From Salvator merianae (taxonomy: Eukaryota > Chordata > Lepidosauria > Squamata > Teiidae), in contig QVOM02000115.1 of NCBI GenBank assembly GCA_003586115.2, positions 4,810,494-4,874,493 of the forward strand: DNA of 64,000 bases. Direction: 5' to 3'. Below the pieces are notes generated by a model, which saw only the letters and a program-made list of their open reading frames with translations, made no database searches and was not told the origin of the DNA. Positions 27,101 through 40,700 of this stretch are shown here, one piece after another; within the stretch, counting starts at the first letter, position 1; the number at the start of each line of letters is the position of its first letter. The position numbers and the translations under genes were made by a program.

Positions 27101-30100
27101 TATAAGGTTTGCACAAAGTTTACAGTCAAATTGTTGTGAAAGAGTTCCGGAAAACCAGAGATTTGGGAAAAAGAAATGATAATAGCCATGATAATAGGAA
27201 AGTGAACATTTATGTATACTGGTCTAAACTATAAGACAGACACACTAGAGGAGATGCATGAGAGCTCTACTCCAAGTAAAGACAGATGAGCTGTAGGAGT
27301 GGGACAGTATGCGGCCCCAGGAGAAAGAATTCTACAAATGTAATTCCTGTCTTCTAAGCATCAGAAGGCATCATAGCCCACTTGGAACACCTCTGAGATA
27401 CGCAGAAGTAGGAAAACTTTCATATTATTGAACTTCATTGGAGTGCCTCTGGAACAATGAAAGTCAAAGCATGCATAAAAACATTTGATCAGAAACACAC
27501 ATTTGTGTCTTAAATTATGTTCTAAAATATTTTCTTCCTAATCTTCCATTTCTTGGTGCAATTTTATGGGGTGGGGGGTGAAGAAAAATGGAAATCACAC
27601 AAACCCTTTGGTCCATTAGGCTTCTCAGTTTCTTCTTTTTTTCTAGGATCATACATGCTACAATCTGTCCCTGCCCAGGTGTAGTGGCAAATGCATGTGG
27701 CTTCATTACTGCATACCTAAAAGAAACATTAGCACGAGTCAGCGTGCAATTAAAAAACACACATGTATACTTGGCTAACAAACAGAAGATACTAAATGGA
27801 TTTATATCTAAATTAATTGGCCACTCTTGGATTTAATTTGCTAATTTTTTGATCACAGGAATACCTAAACACCATACATGTTCTTTCAAGCATATGAATT
27901 TTGAGATCTACAGAAATTAAAAGATGATGGAATCTGCCTGCTTCAGGATGTTTAACCAGCCACTAAATTGGACACTTTTCAGTTCATAGCAGATAAATAA
28001 GGCTAACAATGCCTAATAGTTCCAATTCAAAAGGAGACTGGTAATTTTTAAATGTATTTAAAATCTATAATGTATATGGCATGATAACAAAATCACTAAC
28101 TGCAAATAGTCATATGTGGTACTCGGGGTCTGTACACACTTTTCTCTAGTAAGCATCTGTGTGCTCACTAGTGAAGTGCATCCATACTGCATGGAGGCCC
28201 TTGTGATCAGGAGCAGGCTACAGCCGCTTCTGATCACTACTAGTTGTAGAGCACAAAATCGTGCTCCACAGCTGTACTGCTCCTGGTACGCAACAGTCAC
28301 ACACTCCTCTGAGTGCAAATGCTACCCTGCATGGCATAGTGTGGCTGCGGCTGCACAGTTGCACTGTGTCCCCGGTAGCCATGGCAGAGGCCAAATGTTT
28401 CCTGAGCTGCTACCATGGCACAGATGGCCAGCATTTGCACTGTGAAAGTTGGAAGCCCACTGCCAGGATGTTCTAGCCCTCACAGTGCGAATGACTGCCA
28501 AGCTGAGTGGCCTGTTTTATCTCGGAATGTTTGATTCCAAACATTCCAAGTAGGTAAGTCTAATCACTTCTATATACAGACTCAGCACAATCTTTGGTCT
28601 GTATTTTTAAATAGGAATACTGACATACTCCCATTGATCTCTCCATTGCTTTGCTCAAGGTGGAATTTTTAAGAAAACTCCAGATAATATAACTGCTAAA
28701 AATTCTGCTAGCATAGCTAGAAGTAAACCAGGGATGGCCAGCTCCAACACAGCCAACAGCTCAGGATCTGGGTCAACATTCTCTTTCTCTTCCAAGCATA
28801 TTTCAAGTCAGGGGTGGCTAGTGCCAACATAATCTACCTATATTCAGTATTGTTGATTTTCAAGTGGTTCTATGAAGAACTCTAGTCTTACAATGTCTTC
28901 CTTACCATTAGCTCTAACTACTCTCACCACTAGTACCACTTCCTTTTAGCTGTCTTGGCTTCCACCCCATCAGCCACCATGGGCTCCAGCAGCCAGTGAG
29001 GTAAACCCTCCTCAAAGGCAAATTGTGTAGCATAATTTTTCTTGACCTGGAATAAAGACATACCGTATCTTCACTGGAACTTACCCCATGTCCTGAACAA
29101 ACTTTTCCATTAGCACCAATTGGGCAGCTGCTTATATTCAGAGACTGAATAGAGAGGCACCTTCTGTCCATACACATCATATTAGGACCACATGGAGCAC
29201 CATCTTCTACATACCCTAAATCTGTATCATCATCTAAGAGCACATGTGCACAACTAGGAAAAGTATTAAAATACAATTATCAGCATAAGTGAAATTTCAT
29301 TTTAAAATGTAAGTGGCTTAAAGCACTTGATAAGATTAAGTACTATGAAAAACAGGCATCACGATGATAACAAAACTGCCTTTGATCACATTTATATTTG
29401 TGGATATTTACTGTTTTTGACAATTCTTTGGTTTAAATAGGAATTTATAATAAGGTTTTTAAAAAATCTAGCCATACTGCAGTCAATTGTGAAATTCTAA
29501 ATTCTCAAAGAAACAACAAGGATTTAAGCATTAACAAGCATTAACATTAAAAAGTTTAAATTTCTCTATAAAACATTGAAAGTTCCAAAAGATGACATTT
29601 AGGCTATGTTACCAAAGAGAAAAATTGTACTTTTTATGAAATATAACTTTTAGTTTAATTTAATTTTAATTCTGGAGAAATAACTCCTATAAAATACAAT
29701 ATAAGAAGAAATAGTATTTCTTCAATTAAAAATACATTACACACCTGCAATTTACCACTACACCTTGGTGGAAAAAGGAAGTTGGAATAATTTCTCCCTC
29801 AAGATGACCAATTCGTGCTACTCCATCAAGATTTGCACAAAGCAGTAATCCACAGAACACATCACTGTAAAGTAAAGAGCACAGTCAAGAACTGTGCTGT
29901 GGTGAATTATAGAATTTTGTCTCTATGAGAAAAGGAAAGACAAACTCTACTGCAAACAATGTTGAAATTCCAAATTCTTTTTAATCATCGAAGTACCTGA
30001 GAATAGAAACATCCACCTTCTGAGAAATAGTCACAGTAACATCCTCTAATTAATCTGCAATCTATTCCATAAATAAAAATGATTTTCGGGGCATATGTAG

Positions 30101-31761
30101 TTCTTGTTTAGATGTTCAGTCATGTCCAACTCTTTGTGACCCCATGGACTACAACACGCCAGGTCCATCTGTCTTCCACTATCTTCCAAAGTCTGCCCAA
30201 GCTAATGTTCGTCGCCTCTATAACACTATCTATCCATCTCATCCTCTGCCATCCCTTCTCTTTTTGTCTTTGATCTTTCCCAGCATCAGGGTCTGTTCTA
30301 GTGAATCTTCTTTTCTCATTACATGGCCAAAGTATTTAAGCTTCTCCTCCAATATCATGTCCTTCTAGTGAAAAATCTGCTTTGATTTCCTTTAGCGTTG
30401 GCTGGTTTGATCTTCTTGCAGTCCAAGGGACTCTCAGAAGTTTTCAAATTTGAAGGTGTTGATTATTTGGTGCTCAGCTTTCCTTATGGTCAACTCTCAC
30501 AGCCATACTTTGCTACAGGGAAAACTATAGCTTTGACTATATGCATCTTTGACAGCAAAGTGATGTCTCTGCTTTTTAATATGCTGTCCATGTTTGCCAC
30601 AGTTTTCTTATCAAGGAACAAGTGTCTATTAATTTCATAGCTGCAATCACTGTCTGCAGTGATCTTTGAGTCCAGAGAAAACAACCAGGCACTGCTTCCA
30701 TTTATCTCCCCTCAATTTGCAAGGAAGTGATGGGACCAGATGCCATGAACTCGGGTTTTTTTTAAGTTATGCTTCAAGCCAGCTTTTGTACTCACCTCTT
30801 TCAATATCATCAGTAAGCTCCTTAGTTTCTCTTCACGTTCTGCAATCTGAGTGGGACCATCTTCATATCTGAGGTTATTGATATTTCTCTCAGCAACCTT
30901 AATTCCAGCTTTTGATTAATCCACGATGCCTCTAATAACCATTTGCAGGGAGTCGAAAGCAGGGGAAAGTTTTGCCTTTTTAGTCTGCATGAGAATGCTC
31001 AGAAGCAATTGGTAGATCACTGCATGAAACAAGATGCTAGACTAGATAGGCAGTGGCCTGATCCAGCAGGGCTCCTCTTATGTTCTTATGTTCAGCCTGG
31101 CATTTTATACGACATACTCTACATATAAATTAAATAAATAAGGTGACAATATACAGCCTTGTTGCATTCCTTTCTTAACCTTGAACCAAGCAGTTGTTCC
31201 CTATTTGGTCTTAAATCTTGCTTCTTGACCACATACAGATTCCTCAGGAGGCAGATAAGGTGATTTGGTACTCCATCTCTTTAAGAACTTACCACAGTTT
31301 GTTGTGATTCACATATTCAAAGGCTTTAGGATAATTAATGAAGCAGAAGTGGATGCTTTTCTAGAACTCTTACTTTTTCCATAATCCAGAGAATGTTCAC
31401 GATGTGATTTCTAATTCCTCTGCCTTTTTGAAAGCCAACTTGCACTTCTGGTAATCCTCAGTTTACATATTGCTGAAGCCTAGCTTGTGGAGACTTGAGC
31501 ATAACCTTGCCAGTGGGCAAAATGAACACAGCTATTCAGTAGTTTGAACATCCTTTGGCTTTGCCCTTCTTTGGGATTGGGTGTGTGAGAATTCAAGCAA
31601 CTGGCACCTCTGCAAATGGTGAAAACATTTTGTCTGGTCTAAACACTCAGTGCTCACAGAGCCTAGAGAGTTACAAAAAAACAAGATTCTACTCCAAGAA
31701 GAAGTATATTGGTGGTATACAAGACAAAGAAGAATATGAAAATTTCCCAACCATACCATCC

Positions 31762-31792
<31 letters not shown>

Positions 31793-34700
31793 CTGTATGA
31801 TGCTTAACTTACTGTTTGTTGCATGGAATCCATTTATCTCCATCTTTTCCACAATTTCCCTTTTTTGTACCTTCTGTGTTAAGCTTTTCATAACAGTGTT
31901 TATGAGATGCTGTGGCCTCTAATGAAAAAAAAAAATGCAAATACAGTTTGCCTTAATATATCTAAGCAAATGAAAACCCCTTTCATCAAAATATATAACA
32001 AAACATCAGATATAATCACCTCCATGAGCTTTGTATTACATTTGAAGGCAAACAGTTAAAATGCTTGCCAGGTAACATATGTATGCAATTTAAAAAACAT
32101 ACACCAGGAATAGCTATGCAATACTATTATTTGTGTACACAATGGTTAAATATAAGCAATTATGCTGACCATAATCTGAATTCTTAATTTATAACTTCAT
32201 GAATACGAAGGAGAAGAAAGAACAGAGAAAGAAAAGATTTGTCAACCTTTTCAAATCAATTAACTAGAAGAATAAGCATACTTTGACAAGAAGATTTGAA
32301 TTTATCTAAATATATTTGAATTAGTACATTATATCTGGCACCCTTTCAATTATTTACTTATTTATATATTATTTTATCATTTTAATTGATAAAGCAATTA
32401 TACATTTTATAACGTTACCTAATGAAGTATTCTCTAAACTAATCAACATCCTTTACTGTGCTGCCATCACATCTTGACCTTGTATTTTTTATTTTTTATT
32501 TATTTGTTTATTTGTTTGTTTATTTATAACATCTGTATTCTGCCCTTCACCTGGAAATTCCAGGGCAGATCGCAACATACAATAAAGCAAACACTAAAAC
32601 CTATTTAAAATCTAACCCATCCAAACTCCCTCCCTCCCATCTTGGCAGGACTACATTCAGACAAACCAGGAATCAAAGGCCCGGGTGAAGAGGTGCATTT
32701 TAACCAGACACAAAAACTATATAAAGTTGGCACCTGGAATACCTCCACTGGGGGATTATGATAAAGCTGGGGGCTGCCTATAATTATATGATAAGTAAAA
32801 TATCTTATCACATTAAGGACATTTCATAGCGTTATGACATCACGATTTTATATATCCTAATGCACCTTTTCTGTTCCCACTTTATTATATCTAAGACTAC
32901 TTAGAGCAGCATATTACTTTTCTTTAATTTGGAAATGGCTTCCAGGATCAGTTTCCACTTCTTTTCACCAATCGCCAATACATAGTTCCTTCACTGGAAT
33001 CTAGCATCTCTTACAATTGCACAACATTCCTCAGTTCCTTCCCCACTGTATTTTAAGTCACGTAATACAATTTTATAAGATTTGTGTTTATCAGGATTTT
33101 ACTATAACCTAGAAATGTGCTCAACCTCATTGGTGCAATCTGGGTTTGTACCAAAATCAGGAGGTGGGGGTACTCTTTCTTCCAACTCTAAGGCTATATA
33201 TACCCACTAAGAAAAGGGCAATTTTGGTGTGGCTGAGGAAAGGCTACTTGGCACAGTGATGTGAATATCATATCCCTGATTAGTTTCAAGGCTGTGAAAA
33301 ATCATTCTTTGCAAAAAGCAGAAAAGAGGCACTAGGAAGCACTTCTGCTTTGTGTGAAATGGGCACATCGAGTGGAAATTCCCTAAATCAAAAGTATAGA
33401 ATTGGACAGGTCTCTTTCCCCTTTCTAGCAGATGTTATCCACAGAGACTGCTTACAAAGCTAGTCACAAGCTCAAGTCTTTGTTGGTTTTGCTCCTATTT
33501 AAACAGGTGAATTGTCTTGCTGCTGATGTCCAACTCTGGCCAAAGTGGACTCTCAAACTGCTACACCAGCAAAACAAAAATAAACACAAGGAAGGAGAGG
33601 GAGTATTCAGGGGCCAGTGTGGGATCAGACTTTATGGAAAGAGCCAATTTTCACTGGCTTCCCAGGACACAGATTGTAACACAGAACAAGATGGGAGGCA
33701 ACTGCATATATTCTCTGTATGGAAGAAGCCTAGTTGTGATTTTGGAAGTGGATTGAGTTCCCTTTTATGTGCAAAGCTTCACTTGTTCTCACCCTCATTT
33801 TAGATTAACTCTTAGATTCATGCCTTATTCATTGACCTTACTGGCAAGAATAACCCCTCCCAGACTTTTGCTGTGCTGGCAGTTCTGCAATCAGGATCAA
33901 TAAGCTACTGAACCTTCCCCATCACTGTGAAGTGCTGATATTAATCCTTAAAGCTCTGTACAATTTGCAATCAATTTATCTGAAGAGCCTGTATCAGCTT
34001 GCATATTCAGTTCTGCAAACATGCATAAGAAAGCTTTTCCTGTGGGGGCCTTACACTTCTGGAACTCTGATCCACGGGATTAGACAGATTCCATCATTAC
34101 TTGAAATGGAACTAGAAGTGTATCTACTGATTGTAATTTTTTCTTTAAAAAATTGGTTTCCTGATATTGGACTCCTACTTTATTTTGTGATCTCTGACTC
34201 ACTAAGCTGCTGAGTGCTGCTGTAACATTACTGTGATTGTGTGAACATAAGAGGAGCCCTGCTGGATTGGGCCATGGCCTATCTAGTCAAGTATCCTGTC
34301 TCACACAGTGGCCTACCAATTGCTTCTGGGCAATCTCAAGCAGAATAAAAAGGCAAAACCTTCATCTGCTCTTGACTCCCTGCAAATGGCCTTTAGAGAC
34401 ATCCTGCCTGGCTCTTCACCCTGAAGGCAGTCCCTAAGCATCCATTCTAGTAGCCATTGATATACCTGACCTCCATGAATCTGTCCAATCCATTCTTAAA
34501 GCTAACCAGACTGACTGCTATCACCTGCTTCTGGTAATAAATTCCAAAGACCAATGACCCTCTGGGTGAAAAAAATACTTCCCGTTGTCAATCCTAACTT
34601 TCCTACCCATTAGCTTCATGTTTATATTCCAGAATAGGGACCTGTCATCTGTATGCTGGATATTCCTGGATATAACTTGGAATAAGGCCAGTTCAGAAAG

Positions 34701-37700
34701 GGCCTTACATTGGTCAATTAGGCCTCCAAGTTTCCCCCAACCCTCTAGTTTTCTATAAACAGCAATTGCCTGCATAACATAGCAGTTATATAGACCAAAA
34801 AACAACACTACAAGAGATGACTATGCTAACAAAAAGAGCAGAGAATACAAGCTATGTAAACAAAATGGGATAAGCATATTTAAATTAACCTACTAGATCC
34901 CCAGATGTACTTGCATTGATTGTCCCTTGTCTTGCACTCTCCATTGTAGCAACGTCCCTAAATAAAAACAGCAGGATATGAAACTGCACATTTCGGTTTC
35001 TCCTAGAAAGGCCAGACATTGACATAAAAGAGTTGATTGATTTTATTAGTGAAAGTGACAGTAAACATTTTGCTCCTCAGTACTGGTTTATTCCAAAAGA
35101 GGCTGGAGACCTCACAGCAGTTTTCTTTAATTAAGATTTGTTTAAACTGGACAACATTTGCATGCCTTAACTGGACAACATTTGTTTTGTCCCATACAAA
35201 CTGAAGAAAGTCTGAGCAAATTAAGTCCAATATTAACCCTTTTTTCATCTACCATGAACAACATTTGTTTTCTTGCACTGAGAGTTAACCCAAATCCTCC
35301 TATTTACTCTCAACTGTAAGGACCTGTATCACCAAAGTTCATTTTTGGCAATGGGACTCATTTTTTAGCAACGGGCCAGCATGTGAAGGCAAATGATCCC
35401 TTTCAAAACCCTGTCTCCTTAAAAAAGATAATAAAATAAATGCTTGTGTGTGCTCGTTTCTCCACAAAATGAGAAGCTCAGGCAGGAGCCTTTTAAAAAG
35501 TAATTAACAGAATAACATCATTGAAGCATTGCAATGAGTCCAGCGTTTGAGTCTGGACTCAATTTGAGGAAAGCTGGTCTTCTGAGAGCTGAAAAACAGA
35601 GACGTAAATGGGGATTGCAAACAGGAGTTTGGCAGGGGGAATTTAACAAGGGGAAGTGTGGGAAGGACCTTAATTTCCCCCTTTCATTCACTTCACTTTT
35701 CCATTTGCTTTCTAATTTGATAACAAAAGATATGAACAGAGATTGTGTATGTATGCTTGGTGAAATGAGCTCCAGGCCCACAGGGAATTAATTTGATCCC
35801 TTGAGGCCCAAGTTGTTCCCCTGGATTAGCCAAGAGAGGCAGAGAAGCAGGAGGATAGAAGCCTCAAAGATGTCCTACACATGAAGTGAAGCCCTTTGGC
35901 TGTTAGGAAGAAAGAGATTTCAGGGATGGAGAACACTGATCTGAGGAAGGAAAAGACCTCCTCTAGATGGTATCCATTCTTCAGAAGGAAAATAGGTGCT
36001 CAAAATTCAGGTTATTCCATTGGGAACTGTGTGATTTCTTGAAGTGGGATTGGACACTTAGAAATGTAGATAGCTGGGATTCTGAGGGCTTGCCAATTGT
36101 ACTGTAACTTGCCCGCCTACAAAATTCATGCATCATATAGGCAGTTCCCACACTCGGTCAGTAGTTCGGACCAAGCAGCTGCCTACTATGTTTCGTCTGC
36201 ACAGGACTAGTGCTATGCTGTTACAGAACTGTTCCGCAAAAGCCCAGTTCCCAAACATGAGAACAACCCACCCACAAAGAATATGCCTATCAGGATTCAA
36301 CTTTAGTTTGCTGGCCTTCCTCCAACCCATTACTGCATCCAAACACTGGTTCAAGGCATTTACAGCTTCTCCAGAGTCAGATGTCATGGAGAAATAGAGC
36401 TGGATGTCATTAGCATACTGAAGACACCTCACTTTAAAAAGCCTAATGATTTTGCCCAATGGCTTCATATAGATGTAAAGCAGCACTGGAGACCAAATAG
36501 TGGCCTGTAGGACCCACCAACATCAGCTGCTAGGGCATCGAGTCATAATCATTCACCACACTTCTTAGATCATCCCTCCAGGAGGAGTGGAACACAGTAT
36601 CTCCCATTCCCATTCCACACAGGTGATCCAGGAGGATATCATGGTCTGAAATATCAAAACTGGCATGAAAATAACACCAGGGCGTGCTCCATTGTGAACC
36701 CAGCACCATTTCATGGTTCCAAAACCAGGCCCAGAAATGGGCTTTTTGCAGCCTGGACACAAACATCACCGTATCCTACAATTTCAGAGCTCAGAAATAT
36801 GAAGAAGGTTGGTATGGGACCACAACAGTGTGGATGGCCCCTGGTGTGCACTGCCATGCCTCACTCCAGTCTTCACCCAGCTTGTGTAATCCAAGCCAAA
36901 CCAGCCTCCTCATCACATGCAAGGTGCACAGAGCAGAGTTTCAGAGTTTGCCAAAGACTCTGAATACAGTCTAGAATCTGATCCAAGAACTGCTGAAAAC
37001 ATATACAATGGTGCTTAGTGAACATTATGTTTGTAAAACATTAAAATGAAAATTATTAAGATGCAGAAGAAAATTCATCTGCACTTGGTATATATTTCTG
37101 TTTATTTAAATAATTTGTACTTTACTTTCCCCTTTAAAAAGCAGAAGGGCCATTCTTTTTTTTCTTTTTTTTAAAGAGAAAGCAACACCAAAAAGATAAT
37201 TCAAAACAGCAAACAGAAAAAGAAATAAAAAATATAGCCCATTAAATAAAGCACTTTAACTATTCTATAATAAGTGTTTCAAATGACATCACCATACCTG
37301 ATTTGAATCACAAGCAAATCCATCTTGCTTATGAAGATTTGGTGGACACTGAAATACAAAATATTCCTTTAAGTAGATCGCTTTGAATTATTAGGTAGAG
37401 CATCACCTCCCATTTGCATGAGCACTTTAAAAATAGGCATTAAGTCAGACTAGAGTCAAAGATCAGCGTCGGTGTTCTTGATGCACATTAGGACTGCTTT
37501 ATTATGTTTGTACTATATCCAGAGAAGCACTGGTAGAAGATGTCACTAATCCTGAGATACAGCTGTGAACAGACAAAGTGTTGGAGGCCACAGAGGGCCT
37601 TTCTGCACTTTCTACCTTAGAATGGGATAATTATAGTCCAGCTGCTCCTGGTATAGCTGTGGAGTGCTTCACAGCTGTACCAGGAGCAGCTGAACTATAA

Positions 37701-40700
37701 TAATCCCATTCTAAGGTAGAAAGTGCAGAAAGGCCCAGAGTCACCAGCTAAGGACCCAGAGCAGATTTCTGGGTCTGAACCTAATGCTGGTCATCAGAGG
37801 ACTGCAAATGCCTGCTGAATTAGAACCCATAACACCAAGGCCTATAGAATCAGAGGCCATTTCCGCACTTGCCTGTTATCCTGAAACAAGCTGCTTGTTA
37901 GTATACTTCTTCCTCATGGGATTAGTGTTGTCTCATGCCTCAGCCAGGCTCCCTATCCCAATTTAGCTCTTTTAAGAGACCTACAACCATCCTAACACTG
38001 TTCATATCCAGGCACTGGCACTTCTGCACCTGGTCTGGAGCAAGGAGTCTGGCCTAGACTCAGCAAAATGTCACAGCATCCATGCACCACCACTGGCACC
38101 CCATCTTAACAGCCTACATACCTCCTCTGAAGATCACTTTTGGATAGAGATGTGTTTTTTTTATAAATAAAAAAAAATTGCAAGTTTTGTGCAGCTTCAC
38201 AAGCCCTCCCCCCCAGAAAAAGAAAGAAAAGAAGAGGCAAAAAAAGGCCAGATGAGGATCATTTTAAAAGAGTTAAAGTGCTGCCTTTGAAGGCGGCAAT
38301 CAGATGTTGGCAAGATTACATAGGAGCCCTGTTCTGCTCTGCAAGTGTGCTGCAAAGGTGACATATGAGTGATGGGGCTTGGGTCAGTTGCTGGCTGGTG
38401 TGGGGGAGGGCTTGGGCAGGGCACCAGTCGTGGGAGTCAGAACAGCTATGGCCAGTGCAGATCAAGAACAGACAATGCCCTATCCTCGTAATGTGGATGG
38501 CACCTACTGAACTTGGACTGGGACAAGCTGGAGTGAACTAGTTAGACCGCTCCAAGCGAGGTAAGTGCGGAAAAGGCCAGAAACACAGCCCTTGTGGGAC
38601 TATCTTGCCAATTCATAAGAGCGAAGTCAGCACTAGATGAAATGCTACAGCACAGAACATATGCTCAGTGTCATGACAGTGGTGGCATTTTAAGAGACTC
38701 TGGTTCTTCAAAACAGAGGAAAAGCAAGAGAGGTGGACTGAAGGCATAGATTTAAAGACCTTCATTTATTTTCAACACTTGTCAGAGCAAGTTACTCACT
38801 AAGAGCTCTCTTTCAGGGATGCCATCTGTTCTGTCTTGCTATGTGGGTTCTCTCTGCATGACAAAAACGGGGCAGAAGTGGTCAGACAAAAGGTAACTTT
38901 CAAACCCTTTCCTCCCTCTAGCATCCCCCAAAAAATCTCTTCTCTGGATAAAGCAACCGTTCTGTCTAGGATGGTTTGCCTTGTGGGCACTAATGTGCCT
39001 TTCACTAGATCCAAGCCTATGAAATGTAGTACCTAAGATGTTCAAACATTTAGAGAAAGGAGGGATACCTGGGATGGGGCTGGAATGTACACAACTGCAA
39101 TGCTTGGGCTGAGGTATGCTCAATCACAAAACACAATTTTCGTTTTCCCAGTGACTCCTGAAGAACTGTGGTTAGGCTCAAGTTGAATTAATCTTAGAGT
39201 TGTCATGAAAAATAAAGATGTTTACTGCTTTTCACATGATAATATAGAAAACATTAGAAAAGTTTACCTACCTGGCCAGAGTCACCAGTACAGATCTCTG
39301 TAATATCACAGTCATTAACTGCAAAGCGACATTCAAAGCCGCGTGGGAAAAACTAGAAGTGAAAAGATTTTTGGTTAACAGTGAAGATGATTTAAATAAA
39401 AATAGCTTGAATGAAGAGGTGTGCAAAATGCTTCTTCAAATGACATTGCCCCTCTACATGGAGGCTGTAGTAGCTTAGGTGGCACTGCTTGCAAACTCCC
39501 CCAAGGAGTAAGATAAGCTCACTGCTCCCGCTCCTGGCCTTTATAGAGTCTGGAGGATGGGACCAATCAAAGCCATTTTCAACAGAAGCCTCAACAGGTC
39601 CCAAATTGTTTAATGCTTTACAATGACATTATTCTACTTTTCCTCCTTGTCCCCAGTCTCCAAAAAGGTCAGGAAGGGCAAAGAAACCCAAGTGCGACAA
39701 AGTAAGTGCTTACCTTTCTCCTAAGGAGCTGTCTAAATGTTCCACCTAGGAAGCTCTAACCACTCCATGCAGAGGGGCAATGCCATTTCAAATGTTTCAT
39801 AAAACATGAATATTCAAGTTAGGGGTGTACGCAATGCTACTTCAGATGTTTCATAAAACATTTTAAGCAGTATTTTGCACATCCCTAGTTTGAATCTTCA
39901 TGCCATGAAAAAGTAGAAGGATCATTAAATATTAGCATGCAGTAGCAAACTATGCATGGTGACAGCAAAAATGATGAGAGAAGGGCAAGTCTTTAACAGA
40001 ATACCTCTTTTTGATCTCTCTGAACCTTGGCTGAATCTATAGCAGACCAAAACACAGTTTGGGGAGATCAAAGAGATGTTTCTAGTTGTAACCTCTGCCT
40101 CCCACCAAAGCCCCCCAGTCCTCTATTGTGTGAATGCAATACAGAATGTGCTTTTTCTCCCTATTAGCAAGTTTGCAGTACAACAGGGGAAAAGCTGTGT
40201 GGTTGGTTTTGGTATCTGGTTGCTGGGAGGCAAAGCAAGTTTCAATGCTCATGTCCAATTCATAAAACAGACCACTGGACTAGGTGACTTACTGGCCATC
40301 AGACCATGTCAAGAAAGATGCCCTTCTATCTACCAGTATTCTACTCTTGATAATAACCTCAAAGACGTTTTCTCCATGCAAAAGAAACAAGGATCAGTCT
40401 AACTCAATAGAATGTATGGTTTTGATTCTGCATTTCTAATCTTTAAAAGTTTGCATATATAATTCCTCAATATTTATAAGTGGACTACAGATTTCAAATA
40501 CCTGAACTTATCTACAAATATTCTAAACTTCTTAATAACACCTGCTGAGCAATTATTTGAGGCAAGTGCAGATGACTAGTCTCATTAAACAAAAAATATT
40601 TATCATTAAGTGGTTTTCTGTGATCCAGGAACAGGGAACAGAAGACTCCTCAACAGGACACTACTTGCAACATGTTTGGGGTGCGCCTCACAGTCTCTAC

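Larger units (their letters stand above)
17513..27604. other. Intron between EGF-like exon and transmembrane exons (about 10 kb)
   Basis: It holds a protein-like frame at 17,555-17,863, an inverted repeat at 17,898-18,044, several microsatellites, three LINE segments and two DNA transposon copies. No conventional exon was recognised. Confidence 0.7.
29865..31812. other. Intron between ADAM23 exons w14 and w13
   Basis: About 1.9 kb, mostly filled by a BovB LINE fragment interrupted by another retroelement end, plus an AT microsatellite at 31,759-31,790. Confidence 0.85.
31919..34893. other. Intron between ADAM23 exons w13 and w12
   Basis: About 3 kb. It contains an L2 tail on the minus strand (32,488-32,745), an L2 3' segment on the plus strand (33,890-34,225), a minus-strand copy of the CAGCAGGGCTC-type retroelement and a half MITE. 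Nothing was recognised at 32,800-33,880. Confidence 0.8.
37349..39271. other. Intron between ADAM23 exons w11 and w10
   Basis: About 1.9 kb, largely the two DNA transposons at 37.6 and 37.9-38.6 kb. No gene was seen in 38,582-39,271. Confidence 0.8.

Noticed and set aside
27515..27781. An 88-residue minus-strand frame
   Set aside because: It overlaps exon w16 in another frame; the EGF-like frame with its cysteines is the real one.
28914..29276. A 120-residue single-exon minus-strand gene
   Set aside because: Only 29,085-29,253 is coding; the rest reads through the splice sites of ADAM23 exon w15 into introns.
30120..30170. Bovine contamination suggested by the TTTGTGACCCCATGGACT motif
   Set aside because: BovB occurs natively in squamates; the surrounding reptile-type CR1 and L2 repeats and the continuous ADAM23 gene argue against contamination.
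33432..33803. A 123-residue plus-strand frame
   Set aside because: No recognised similarity, no splice structure, and a length that chance allows in this much sequence.
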